Source: Peptostreptococcaceae bacterium (GTDB taxonomy: Bacteria; Bacillota_A; Clostridia; Peptostreptococcales; Anaerovoracaceae). From it: a stretch of DNA of 12,765 bases. The stretch is from NCBI GenBank assembly GCA_016650135.1, contig JAENWH010000025.1, positions 1-12,765 of the forward strand. Reading direction: 5' to 3'. Position numbers and translations under genes: made by a program. This document shows, one piece after another, positions 1-6,706 of the stretch. Below the pieces are notes generated by a model. That model was given only the letters and a program-made list of their open reading frames with translations, was not told the DNA's origin and made no database searches. How positions within the stretch are numbered: position 1 is the first letter of the stretch; every line of letters begins with the position of its first letter.

Positions 1-1177
1 CCATACCTATAGCTGCTTCATCTGCAATGATACCAGAGATTACAGCGGCGGTGGTATCACCAGGAATTACAATCATATCTAAACCTACTGAACAAACCGC
101 AGTCATCGCTTCAAGTTTTTCGATTGTAAGATTTCCAGCTCTTACCGCGGCAATCATTCCTGCGTCTTCTGTTATTGGAATAAAAGCACCTGACAGACCG
201 CCTACATGTGAGGTTGCCATGACACCGCCTTTTTTTACTGCATCATTCAACATGGCAAGGGCTGCTGTTGTACCGTGCCCTCCACACATGTCAAGGCCGA
301 TTTCTTCTAGAATATGAGCAACAGAGTCTCCAACCGCGGGGGTAGGTGCAAGGGATAAGTCGATAATACCAAAAGGGACACCTAACCTGGCAGAGGCTTC
401 AACTCCCACAAGTTGACCCATACGGGTAATCTTAAAGGCTGTTCTCTTAATCATATCTGCTACTTCATCTAAACTTGCATTATCGGACATTTTAGCAAGG
501 GCTGCACGGACAACACCAGGGCCAGAGACACCAACATTTAAAACACAGTCAGCTTCTCCAGGGCCATGGAAGGCTCCTGCCATAAAAGGATTGTCTTCAA
601 CTGCATTACAAAAGACTACCAGTTTTGCAGCGCCAATACATTGTCTGTCTTTGGTAAGCTCGGCAGCATCTATTACGATTTGTCCCATTAATTTTACAGC
701 ATCCATATTGATGCCTGCTCTGGTTGAACCAATATTTACAGAAGAACAAACAAATTCAGTCTCCGAAAGGGCTCTTGGAATCGAATCTATGAGGGCTTTA
801 TCTCCGGGAGAAAAACCCTTTTGTACAAGTGCTGAGTAGCCTCCAATGAAGTTTACACCAACATCTTTGGCAGCTCTGTCAAGTACTTTTGCATATTTTA
901 CAGGATCACCGCCTGAAGCACCAACCAGCATGGCTATTGGCGTTACGGAAATCCTTTTATTCACAATGGGAATGCCGTATTGCTTTTCAATATCTTCTCC
1001 TGTTTTTACAAGGTCCTTTGCATAGGTATAGATTTTGTTGTAGACCTTTTCACAGGATTTGTCAATGTCGCTGTCACAGCAGTCAATCAGGGAAATACCC
1101 ATCGTAATCGTTCTAATATCTAAGTTTTCGTCTTGAATCATGGTAATTGTTTCCATGATATCGGTCATATTCAGCAT
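1..1177 (-). CDS. UPF0210/DUF711 (PFL-like) family protein, 3' end outside window
   Basis: The first 392 codons of a family member usually about 450 residues long; the C-terminus lies beyond the left edge. Seen: the start [11 protein letters not shown], then [36 protein letters not shown], a glycine-rich [21 protein letters not shown] stretch, [28 protein letters not shown] and [15 protein letters not shown]. These match the conserved blocks of UPF0210, whose solved fold resembles the ten-stranded barrel of pyruvate formate-lyase and anaerobic ribonucleotide reductase. The biochemical role is not established. The start is set by a strong AGGAGGG site five bases upstream, which overlaps the stop codon of the ACT-domain gene before it, so the two are probably translationally coupled. 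UPF0210 genes commonly sit beside a UPF0237 ACT gene, as here, suggesting the small protein regulates or binds the large one (inference). Confidence 0.9.
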   Translation of the reverse strand, partial: MLNMTDIMETITMIQDENLDIRTITMGISLIDCCDSDIDKSCEKVYNKIYTYAKDLVKTGEDIEKQYGIPIVNKRISVTPIAMLVGASGGDPVKYAKVLDRAAKDVGVNFIGGYSALVQKGFSPGDKALIDSIPRALSETEFVCSSVNIGSTRAGINMDAVKLMGQIVIDAAELTKDRQCIGAAKLVVFCNAVEDNPFMAGAFHGPGEADCVLNVGVSGPGVVRAALAKMSDNASLDEVADMIKRTAFKITRMGQLVGVEASARLGVPFGIIDLSLAPTPAVGDSVAHILEEIGLDMCGGHGTTAALAMLNDAVKKGGVMATSHVGGLSGAFIPITEDAGMIAAVRAGNLTIEKLEAMTAVCSVGLDMIVIPGDTTAAVISGIIADEAAIGM

Positions 1178-1186
1178 GATGCCCTC

Positions 1187-1450
1187 CTAAATGCGGTGCA
1201 TGGAATTGAAAATGTCTTCGTGCATAACATGTACAGTCATTGTTGGTACATTAGCAGACAATCTTTGCTTTAATCCGTCAATATCACAATTCATCTGCGT
1301 AATGTCAATCAGCATGACCATACAAAAATATTTTTGAAGAACGGTTTGAGTTACCTCGATTACGTTAGCGTTTGAATCTGCGCAGGTTGTGCTGACTTTT
1401 GCCAGGATTCCAACCATATCTTTACCGATAACGGTTATAACTGCTTTCAT
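1187..1450 (-). CDS. ACT domain-containing protein, UPF0237 family
   Basis: An 87-residue protein consisting of a single ACT domain. It opens with MKAVITVIGKDMVGILAKVS, the typical first strand and ligand-loop helix of UPF0237, followed by NVIEVTQTVLQ and a CMVMLIDI strand. Length is normal for the family (about 90). ACT domains bind small molecules, often amino acids, and usually dimerise; the ligand here is unknown. The ATG is preceded by a strong AAAGGAGGG site and overlaps the radical SAM stop codon as ATGA, a four-base overlap implying coupled translation. Its TAG stop merges into the ribosome binding site of the UPF0210 gene. It is probably the sensor partner of that downstream protein (inference from conserved pairing), with nothing in the sequence to name the ligand. 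Confidence 0.9.
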   Translation of the reverse strand: MKAVITVIGKDMVGILAKVSTTCADSNANVIEVTQTVLQKYFCMVMLIDITQMNCDIDGLKQRLSANVPTMTVHVMHEDIFNSMHRI

Positions 1451-2529
1451 TTCTTTCCCTCCTTTAATATATATGTGTTTAATTCTATTGAATTATCTAT
1501 AATGTATTCTATTTTAACACAAGGAAACTTATCTGCAAAATACTTCTTGTTAATTTTATTATTTCCTACCATATTGGAGAATGATTCATTCCTAGAACAA
1601 AAGTAAAGGGTTTTCATGTTTTCGCCATTTTCAACGCTTTTGCGAACTTCACTGTTTTCACCAGTTCCTGAAAGAAAGTCTATTAGTTGGCACTCCAGCA
1701 TATCTTTAGCAATTTCCCCTTCAACCAGCTGTCTGAAGGCCGGATGGAAGGTGCCTCCGGCTATGGCACCAATATCGGAATCATTTATTACATCTGTGCT
1801 CTTAAGTCCAACACGAATGATATTTATTCCAGCAACTGAAATTATTTTATACATCTCTTTTGTAATATGTACCGCTTCTTCCTGGCTTAAGGGTTTATAA
1901 GAACCTTCAAGGTACATTTCATATAATCGCGTATCTTTAATTACTATCGTCGGGTACAGGCGAGCAATCGAAGGATTTATTTTAACTAATTCTTTTGCAG
2001 AAAACAAATCTTTTTTTAAAGAATCACCTGGCAGACCGAGCATCAGCTGCAAGCCCAGCTCAAATCCATATTTTTTAATCAGTGTAGCACTTTCATAAAC
2101 ACAGGCAACGCTATGACCTCTGTTGGATAATCTTAGTACTTCTTCATCAAAAGACTGGACACCAAGTTCAATGATATCCACGCTGTAATATTTAAGATTG
2201 TCTAATATCTGGGTATTTATATAATCAGGCCTTGTGGATAAATGAATTTTACTGATAAGACATTTATCTTTATACTCTTTGGCAACGCTAAGATACATTG
2301 ACTGAAGATCCATGTCCAGTCCTGTAAAACTGCCGCCAAAAAAAGCGACTTCAATCGTTTCAAGCCCTCTATCTGTTAAGGTTGGCAGGTATTTTTCTAT
2401 GGTAGCCCTTACATCGTTCGCCCCAGGTATAGATGTTCTGGCGGTAATATTTCGCTGGTTACAAAAAACGCAGTCATTTGGGCAACCCTGATGGGGGATG
2501 AAAATGGGTATAATGGCATGTTTTTTCAT
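1447..2529 (-). CDS. Radical SAM protein, Elp3/COG1243-like, without acetyltransferase domain
   Basis: A 360-residue radical SAM enzyme. The cluster motif CPNDCVFC is at residues 16-23 (C16, C20, C23; CX3CX2C), which would bind the 4Fe-4S cluster that cleaves S-adenosylmethionine. Further family blocks are FFGGSFTGLD, STRPDYI, IELGVQSFDEEVL with the following NRGH, and LGLQLMLGLPGD. These resemble the radical SAM half of Elp3, but the protein ends without a GNAT acetyltransferase domain, so it should not be called the tRNA-modifying Elp3. Such short forms occur in Clostridia with unknown substrate. The start is fixed by a GAGGAG site that overlaps the end of the DUF6873 gene three bases upstream; its own end overlaps the ACT gene by four bases. 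The C-terminal third (after about residue 285) shows no motif I recognise. Confidence 0.85.
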   Translation of the reverse strand: MKKHAIIPIFIPHQGCPNDCVFCNQRNITARTSIPGANDVRATIEKYLPTLTDRGLETIEVAFFGGSFTGLDMDLQSMYLSVAKEYKDKCLISKIHLSTRPDYINTQILDNLKYYSVDIIELGVQSFDEEVLRLSNRGHSVACVYESATLIKKYGFELGLQLMLGLPGDSLKKDLFSAKELVKINPSIARLYPTIVIKDTRLYEMYLEGSYKPLSQEEAVHITKEMYKIISVAGINIIRVGLKSTDVINDSDIGAIAGGTFHPAFRQLVEGEIAKDMLECQLIDFLSGTGENSEVRKSVENGENMKTLYFCSRNESFSNMVGNNKINKKYFADKFPCVKIEYIIDNSIELNTYILKEGKK

Positions 2530-2532
2530 AAA

Positions 2533-3168
2533 TTACTCCTCAATGATTGATCCAATATCTTCAAGTTGATATTCTTCGAAGTATTTCAGTTTCAATCCTC
2601 TGGATAAGATGAAATCTGATATTTTAATGAAATCAGGATGTGCGGATAAATCACCATTAAAAACAATAGAATCACCGACTCTTCCAGAGGCACCCCCTAA
2701 AAATCCATAAGAAAAGCCCTTTAGTTTTACATTTCCAGTAGAGATTAAGAGAACGTCTAAACTTAGGGGAACTAATTTATTTCTTATTCCTTCATCAGAA
2801 GTAATAATTGAATTTTCATCTACTGCAACTATATTGCATTTGGTATAGCCCTGCGATACATGAACTGTCATTAGATCAGCGGCTTTTACAGCGGAGATAA
2901 GTTTTGAGGCTGTATAACCTGTATGATGGATAAAATATTTACCGATTTGAACCCCATTGTATTTTACATTGTCTGGATAGGAATATCCAAGGTCGTATTC
3001 AGATTGTATTATTTCATCGTTTATTTTACACATAAAAATATCAGGATGGGAAGAAATACTCTCATACACCTGATCCGTGCTTTTTATCTCTACAATTATG
3101 TGGTTACTGCCGGATAAATATTCTTTTAGAAGAGGATTGGCATCCTCTGAAATATATACTTTACTCAT
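2533..3168 (-). CDS. DUF6873-like protein, putative guanidino-modifying-enzyme (GME) fold
   Basis: About 211 residues, beginning MSKVYISEDANPLL. Conserved-looking blocks are GYTKCNIVAVDENSIITSDEG, DVLLISTGNVKLKGFSYGFLGGASG and VFNGDLSAHPDF. This matches my recollection of the clostridial family named DUF6873, predicted to share the alpha/beta propeller of arginine deiminase-type enzymes. No function has been shown to my knowledge and I do not assign one. The Cys in TKCN and the His in SAHPD are candidate active-site residues (inference). Start choice is uncertain: ATG codons lie at 3174 and 3168 and a TTG at 3183, none with a clear ribosome binding site. It lies 27 bases after mobA and ends three bases before the radical SAM gene, whose binding site it contains, so the two are probably made together. 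Confidence 0.7.
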   Translation of the reverse strand: MSKVYISEDANPLLKEYLSGSNHIIVEIKSTDQVYESISSHPDIFMCKINDEIIQSEYDLGYSYPDNVKYNGVQIGKYFIHHTGYTASKLISAVKAADLMTVHVSQGYTKCNIVAVDENSIITSDEGIRNKLVPLSLDVLLISTGNVKLKGFSYGFLGGASGRVGDSIVFNGDLSAHPDFIKISDFILSRGLKLKYFEEYQLEDIGSIIEE

Positions 3169-3195
3169 GTGCATATTATACAATATTTTGAGAAA

Positions 3196-3828
3196 TCATA
3201 AAAGCATTTGTTTTGAATGTAATGCTTCAAAGTCTTTTGGCGTATTCAGGTTGATAAACATCAGACAATAAGGGTCAAATTCGGCTTGTGCTTTCTCGTT
3301 TATTTCGATTTTGTTGCGTTCAGAATAGCAATTTGAAATTTTATTGTTATTAGAATTGAGTTGAGCCAGCAAAACAGGGATTAAGTTTTTTGAATAAAAA
3401 GCATTAAATGGTTCGTAATAGCCGTTTTTAATTGAAAGAACGACAGATAAATCTTTGTTGGCACCTGATATAAGTTTTTTCATATATCGAATGAATGGCA
3501 GGTTGACGAAAGGCATGTCGCAGCCGGTAAAATATACAAATTCATCTGTTGCGTGTTCCAGTCCTGTCAGTATACCTGCTTTTGGACCAAGTCCAATCCA
3601 GGTGTCAGAAATAACTTCATATGGACAATTTTTTCTGTATAATTCCGGCTTATTCGATATAATGATTACCCGCTCAAATTCAACTGAAAGACAGTCAGCA
3701 ATAAAAACCGGCATTAAATTGCCTTTAATATTAAAGGCTTGTTTATCAAAGGATAACCGGCTGCTCTTTCCACCTGCAAGGATAACTGCAGTGTTCAATT
3801 TATTCCTGCTATTTACAAAATGTTCCAT
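3196..3828 (-). CDS. mobA: Molybdenum cofactor guanylyltransferase MobA
   Basis: MobA transfers GMP from GTP to molybdopterin cofactor, giving the guanine dinucleotide form used by formate dehydrogenase and related enzymes in the cytoplasm. Seen: the nucleotide-binding loop LAGGKSSRLSFDK near the N-terminus, GPKAGI, the metal-binding aspartate in FTGCDMPF, and the C-terminal FINLNTPKDFEAL, all characteristic of MobA. The loop deviates from the usual RMG-x-DK form (RLSFDK), which is mild. An upstream in-frame ATG at 3840 has no ribosome binding site, whereas the ATG at 3828 has GGAG six bases before it; I chose the latter (210 residues). It starts shortly after fdhD ends, and the pairing supports a role in formate dehydrogenase maturation. 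A different nucleotidyltransferase is possible but less likely. Confidence 0.88.
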   Translation of the reverse strand: MEHFVNSRNKLNTAVILAGGKSSRLSFDKQAFNIKGNLMPVFIADCLSVEFERVIIISNKPELYRKNCPYEVISDTWIGLGPKAGILTGLEHATDEFVYFTGCDMPFVNLPFIRYMKKLISGANKDLSVVLSIKNGYYEPFNAFYSKNLIPVLLAQLNSNNNKISNCYSERNKIEINEKAQAEFDPYCLMFINLNTPKDFEALHSKQMLL

Positions 3829-3834
3829 AAATTT

Positions 3835-3838
3835 CTCC
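3835..3838 (-). promoter_or_regulatory. Ribosome binding site deciding the mobA start
   Basis: GGAG on the minus strand, six bases before the ATG at 3828. It overlaps the alternative in-frame ATG at 3840, which itself has only an A/T-rich leader, so the downstream ATG is favoured. Confidence 0.5.
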
Positions 3839-3848
3839 ATATTATTTA

Positions 3849-4547
3849 TTATTTGGAATATACATTAAATCTGGAATCTCTGTACATACCGATTAAGTTT
3901 ATTTTTTTCGCTCTGGCGAACAAAACCGCATTTTTTGTAGGAGCAGATACTGAGGCAATGTTTCTGATTCCTGTTTTATAGGCTTTCTCTACAAGTTCTA
4001 AAGGCATTCTTGAACTGATCATTAAAATGCACTGATTGAAGTTTATATTGTTTTTCAAACCAAAGCCAATTATTTTATCAATAACATTGTGCCTGCCCAT
4101 GTCCTCTGTAAAAAAGAGAACATTATAATCTGCATCCATCAGTTGTCCGCTATGTACGCTGCCGGTTGCCCGAAACAGTGGGGAGGCGGAACAAAATTCT
4201 TTGAATCTGTTTAATAATTTTTCGTAATAAATTGGATCAGAAGGGCTGATGCTGTCATCCAGTGTTCTTTGGCTTAAATTTTGAGAAAAAGCAATTCCTA
4301 ATGCCAGCTCTTCTAAATGAATCGAAGTACATGCAAGTGTAATCTGGCTTCCATTGTCCAGATGAACGGTAATTGTTGCTTCGACGCCTACCTGATCTTC
4401 TATTTCAGACAAAGTGTTATCTTTGTATCTGAATATTTTTAAGGAAGCAATCTTTTCTGCTTCTATTATCAGTTTGTCAGATTCTGCTCCAACTATTTGT
4501 GGTTCAGGTTCTGGTTCAAGTATTTGTTTGTCTGATTTTGTATTCAT
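3849..4547 (-). CDS. fdhD: FdhD-family formate dehydrogenase accessory protein, lacking the usual cysteine loop
   Basis: FdhD carries sulfur from a cysteine desulfurase to the molybdenum cofactor of formate dehydrogenase. This 232-residue protein has clear family blocks: HLEELALGIAFS (77-88), FRATGSVHSGQLMDAD (125-140), EDMGRHNVIDKIIG (148-161), ILMISSRMPLELVEKA (174-189), GIRNIASVSAPTKNAV (193-208) and the LIGMYRD end. It is short for the family (about 260-280). Between the LEELALG helix and the ring of HxG residues, where other FdhD proteins have two to three strands and a mobile loop with an essential Cys (CGxCG in E. coli), only about ten residues remain and no Cys. Remaining cysteines are at 73, 119 and 173. 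The N-terminus has an EPEPEP run. The start has GGAGGG four bases upstream and overlaps the transporter pseudogene by 32 bases. Family membership is firm; sulfur-transfer activity is doubtful. Confidence 0.88.
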   Translation of the reverse strand: MNTKSDKQILEPEPEPQIVGAESDKLIIEAEKIASLKIFRYKDNTLSEIEDQVGVEATITVHLDNGSQITLACTSIHLEELALGIAFSQNLSQRTLDDSISPSDPIYYEKLLNRFKEFCSASPLFRATGSVHSGQLMDADYNVLFFTEDMGRHNVIDKIIGFGLKNNINFNQCILMISSRMPLELVEKAYKTGIRNIASVSAPTKNAVLFARAKKINLIGMYRDSRFNVYSK

Positions 4548-5263
4548 TCAACCCTCCAGTTGCAGTTCCTGATTTTAAACTTATGATGATGGCAGCACCG
4601 ATAACGGAAGCAATGCCTAAAATTTTAATGAATGTCAAGTCTTCATTAAACAGAAGCACGCCAAAAATTGTTGCGACAACCGGCTCAATTGTAGCTAAAA
4701 TCGAAGCTCTTGAAGGCTCCACTTTTGAAAGACCTTTTGTATATAAAGCGAAGGGAAACGTTGTTATGACAACTGCCAGCAAAATAATATTGAAGGCGAT
4801 TTCACCGCTTGTTATCATTGCCGGGATTTCCGTTATTTTTGCAAATGGCATTGCACCAAGGAAACCAAAAACAAAGGTATAGAAGGTAACAGTTAAAGTG
4901 TCATATCTGTATAGCGCAATTTTAGCGAAGATGCTGTAAAGCCCATACCCAAATCCTGCAAGGATGCCAACAATAATACCTGTGAGGTCTAAGGCAGCAT
5001 CAGCATTTTGAAGAACTCCTGAAACAAGGAGGCAACCAAAAAAAGCAAGGCAAAGTGCCAGCATTTTTGTCTTTAAGTTTTATTTTAAGCTTACTTTTGT
5101 TATTAGCAATTAAATAAATGAAAATCAGCAGGCCTCCAATAAAGGTGCGAAAACAAACAAGTTGTATGGGGCTGAATCCTGCTGCATAAAAACTTTTTAC
5201 AATTATTCCTATAGTTCCCCAGAGTGACGCGGCAATAATTATATATAAATAGTATTTCTTCAT
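4516..5263 (-). pseudogene. EamA/DMT-family transporter, disrupted by internal deletion and frame change
   Basis: Two pieces of one drug/metabolite transporter in different frames. The first (from ATG 5263, with AGGAGG upstream) reads MKKYYLYIIIAASLWGTIG and FRTFIGGLLIFIYLIA, the first two helices of an EamA protein, then goes out of frame after about residue 65 and stops at 5000. The second frame, joined around 5064-5075, resumes at LALCLAFFGCLLVSG, then GYGLYSIFAKIAL and the second EamA repeat to ASVIGAAIIISLKSG. An intact protein has ten helices and about 300 residues; here about 70 residues covering helices 3 to 5 are absent, so a single-base sequencing error cannot explain it. The gene begins the minus-strand group and its end overlaps fdhD by 32 bases. 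The original substrate is unknown. An efflux function is unlikely to survive. Confidence 0.82.
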
Positions 5264-5281
5264 CTGAAATCCTCCTGTATT

Positions 5282-5310
5282 ATTGTACACTAACCCTTGA
5301 AAACTGTCTA
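5282..5310 (-). promoter_or_regulatory. Candidate promoter for the minus-strand gene group
   Basis: TAGACA (5310-5305) and TACAAT (5287-5282) on the minus strand, 17 bases apart, each one mismatch from the sigma-A consensus. Against it: the predicted start of transcription falls at or within the ribosome binding site of the transporter pseudogene, leaving a leader of only about 12 bases. It overlaps the promoter facing the other way. Confidence 0.3.
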
Positions 5311-5324
5311 GATATGTGTATACT
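5297..5324 (+). promoter_or_regulatory. Promoter of the YczE-type gene
   Basis: TTGAAA (5297-5302) and TATACT (5319-5324), 16 bases apart, about 28 bases before the ATG at 5353. Both boxes have one mismatch from the sigma-A consensus and the position is right for a short leader, with AGAGG before the ATG. Confidence 0.6.
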
Positions 5325-5352
5325 GTAAAGAAGAAGAAGAGGTAATATTTTA

Positions 5353-5982
5353 ATGAACAAGTATCGAATATATATAAAAAAGTCACTAATCGTTTTTCTT
5401 GGTATGATTTTTATGGGTTTAGGAATAAATCTAATCTTATATGCAAATATCGGTGTGGATCCTTTTACAACAGGGGCAATGGGTGTTTTTAAGTTAATAA
5501 ATAAATATGGGGATTATACGTTTGGAAATGCCCAAGTAGTCATCAACGTTGTTTTCCTGACGATTGCTTTTTTTCTGAATAAAAAGAAAATAGGATATGG
5601 CACCCTCATATCGGCAGTTGTCATTGGATTTTCAATAGACCTTTGGAAAGTAATTCTGGTGGCGAGTTTCCCGGCAGAAATCAGTTTCTTTGCAAGTTTA
5701 TTGATTCTGGTTCTGGGATGCTTTGTGATTGGGATGGGAATTGCAATTTACATCAGCCCTGATTTTGGATTAGGGGCAGGAGAAATTCTACCCATGATTG
5801 CATCAGAAAAAACAGGCCGGAAATTCAAGTATTTAAAAATTGTCGGCGATTTGATATTCTTTCTAATTGGCGTATCACTTGGAGCAATTTATGGCGTTGG
5901 AACAATCATTAGCCTGGTACTTATAGGACCCATTGCACATCAGCTTTTGCCGCACACTAAAAAAATATTCAATTTTAAATGA
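5353..5982 (+). CDS. YczE/YyaS/YitT-family integral membrane protein
   Basis: A 209-residue membrane protein with about five hydrophobic segments (roughly residues 11-31, 59-76, 81-104, 111-134 and 163-196). Family signs are GLGINLILYANIGVDPF near the N-terminus, YGTLISAVVIGFSID after the second segment, GMGIAIYISPDFGLGAGE in the middle, and the C-terminal GVGTIISLVLIGP. The family (COG2364) is widespread in Firmicutes and its transport role, if any, is unproven. The start at 5353 has an AGAGG site ten bases upstream and a promoter in front. It is the first gene on the plus strand, transcribed away from the transporter pseudogene, and is followed by a hairpin that may end its transcript. Confidence 0.85.
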   Translation: MNKYRIYIKKSLIVFLGMIFMGLGINLILYANIGVDPFTTGAMGVFKLINKYGDYTFGNAQVVINVVFLTIAFFLNKKKIGYGTLISAVVIGFSIDLWKVILVASFPAEISFFASLLILVLGCFVIGMGIAIYISPDFGLGAGEILPMIASEKTGRKFKYLKIVGDLIFFLIGVSLGAIYGVGTIISLVLIGPIAHQLLPHTKKIFNFK

Positions 5983-6024
5983 TTATAAAAAATATCTTTG
6001 GGAAATTGAATAACGAACAATTAT

Positions 6025-6050
6025 AAGGCTTTGGAGTTTTCCAGAGCCTT
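6025..6050 (+). terminator. Hairpin, possible transcription terminator after the YczE-type gene
   Basis: AAGGCTTTGGA (6025-6035) pairs with TCCAGAGCCTT (6040-6050) around a four-base loop: 11 base pairs with one G-T pair. The stem is good, but what follows is TCATTCAAT rather than a run of T, so termination may be partial and could let some transcripts reach the next gene, which has no clear promoter of its own. Confidence 0.5.
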
Positions 6051-6071
6051 TCATTCAATATGAAAGTAAAA

Positions 6072-6077
6072 GAAGGA
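6072..6077 (+). promoter_or_regulatory. Ribosome binding site deciding the start of the UPF0178 gene
   Basis: GAAGGA six bases before the ATG at 6084. An earlier in-frame ATG at 6060 lacks such a site and lies directly behind the hairpin, so 6084 is preferred. Confidence 0.65.
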
Positions 6078-6083
6078 ACATGT

Positions 6084-6518
6084 ATGAAGGTATTAATAGA
6101 TGGAGATGGATGCCCTGTAATAGACATTACTGTTGCTTTATGTAACGAAAGGGGTATGGAGTGTGTCATATTGTGTGATACTTCTCATTATTTCAATAAA
6201 AAAGGCGCAAGAACGGTGATGGTTTCCAAGGGGAATGATACCGTTGATTTTGCCTTGGTAAATATGGTAGATAAAGGAGATATTGTTGTAACTCAGGATT
6301 ATGGACTTGCAGCCATGTGCATTGCAAAACAGGCAAGACCTATTTCTCAAAACGGGATGCTGTACACTGATAAAAATATTGACGGACTTCTCATGGCAAG
6401 ACATACAGCTAGGGAAGTCAGAATGGGCGGCGGCAGAATAAAAGGCCAGGGTAAGAGAACGAAAGACCAGAACGGTTTATTTGAAGAAAAAATCAGAATG
6501 TTGATGGAAGGCCAATAG
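6084..6518 (+). CDS. UPF0178/DUF188 family protein (YaiI/YqxD-like)
   Basis: About 144 residues starting MKVLIDGDGCPVIDI, the typical opening of this family (an acidic strand resembling PIN-type nucleases). Also present are KGNDTVDFALVN, GDIVVTQDYGLAAM with the second conserved aspartate, and the basic C-terminal GGGRIKGQGKRT with a following Asp and Phe. The aspartates suggest a metal site, and a nuclease role has been proposed from fold similarity, not shown. Length is normal for the family (about 150). The start at 6084 is chosen over an in-frame ATG at 6060 because of its ribosome binding site and family start. It is alone between a hairpin and a promoter-bearing gap. Confidence 0.87.
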   Translation: MKVLIDGDGCPVIDITVALCNERGMECVILCDTSHYFNKKGARTVMVSKGNDTVDFALVNMVDKGDIVVTQDYGLAAMCIAKQARPISQNGMLYTDKNIDGLLMARHTAREVRMGGGRIKGQGKRTKDQNGLFEEKIRMLMEGQ

Positions 6519-6530
6519 AGGACTGCTGAG

Positions 6531-6559
6531 TTGACATTAACATTGGCTTGAATAATAAT
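6531..6559 (+). promoter_or_regulatory. Candidate promoter in the gap before the GIY-YIG gene (upstream)
   Basis: A perfect TTGACA (6531-6536) followed after 17 bases by AATAAT (6554-6559). It begins just after the UPF0178 stop and would give a leader of about 140 bases before the GIY-YIG gene. Confidence 0.4.
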
Positions 6560-6575
6560 TGTGACGGTAACATTG

Positions 6576-6605
6576 TTGAAAAGTCAATGACATTTGTGAT
6601 ATAAT
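6576..6605 (+). promoter_or_regulatory. Promoter before the GIY-YIG gene (downstream)
   Basis: TTGAAA (6576-6581) and a perfect TATAAT (6600-6605), 18 bases apart, with TGA directly before the -10 box (extended -10, TGn). Expected transcription start is near 6612, giving a leader of about 95 bases that contains an imperfect CCGG-ended hairpin at 6618-6641. Probably drives the GIY-YIG gene and possibly the importer operon beyond it. Confidence 0.6.
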
Positions 6606-6668
6606 ATTATAAAAACGCCGGAAGATATAGAGCTTCTCCGGGAAATAAGAGACCTGCTGAAAAAATAA
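6600..6668 (+). pseudogene. Short fragment resembling the C-terminus of the MscL channel
   Basis: The open frame from 6600 to the TAA at 6666-6668 reads PEDIELLREIRDLLKK at its end. This closely resembles the conserved C-terminal helix of large-conductance mechanosensitive channel MscL, which typically ends in ELLTEIRDLLK. A TGA stop lies directly upstream in frame, there is no start codon, and nothing of the MscL membrane part is seen in the preceding bases. It is most simply a leftover of a deleted mscL. The similarity is short, so chance or another protein with a similar acidic-basic helix is possible. Confidence 0.4.
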
Positions 6669-6706
6669 ATTCATTATTCCATTTAAAATGACGGGATATT
6701 TAAGAG

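Noticed and set aside
27..1107. Plus-strand open frames across the UPF0210 gene.
   Set aside because: They are antisense shadows of a clearly conserved minus-strand protein, with no ribosome binding sites or recognisable domains.
1616..1900. Plus-strand open frame of 94 codons inside the radical SAM gene.
   Set aside because: Serine/proline-rich antisense reading with no family likeness; overlaps a well-supported gene.
1447..2529. Annotation as the tRNA-modifying enzyme Elp3.
   Set aside because: The C-terminal acetyltransferase domain is missing and the chain is much shorter than Elp3.
3175..3180. Perfect TATAAT on the minus strand just before the DUF6873 gene.
   Set aside because: It lies six bases before the ATG at 3168, which would require a leaderless transcript, and no -35 box is present. 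Treated as chance in AT-rich DNA.
4516..5263. Simple single-base frameshift or sequencing error in the EamA gene.
   Set aside because: Helices 3 to 5 are absent from every frame in this stretch, so bases are missing, not just one shifted.
5000..5386. A 128-codon minus-strand frame starting upstream of the transporter start.
   Set aside because: The extra N-terminus runs through the promoter region and the true start at 5263 has a strong ribosome binding site. The frame's tail after the junction is out-of-frame translation.
6618..6641. A riboswitch in the leader of the GIY-YIG gene.
   Set aside because: Only an imperfect CCGG-ended hairpin is seen, with no known riboswitch core and no terminator-like alternative structure.
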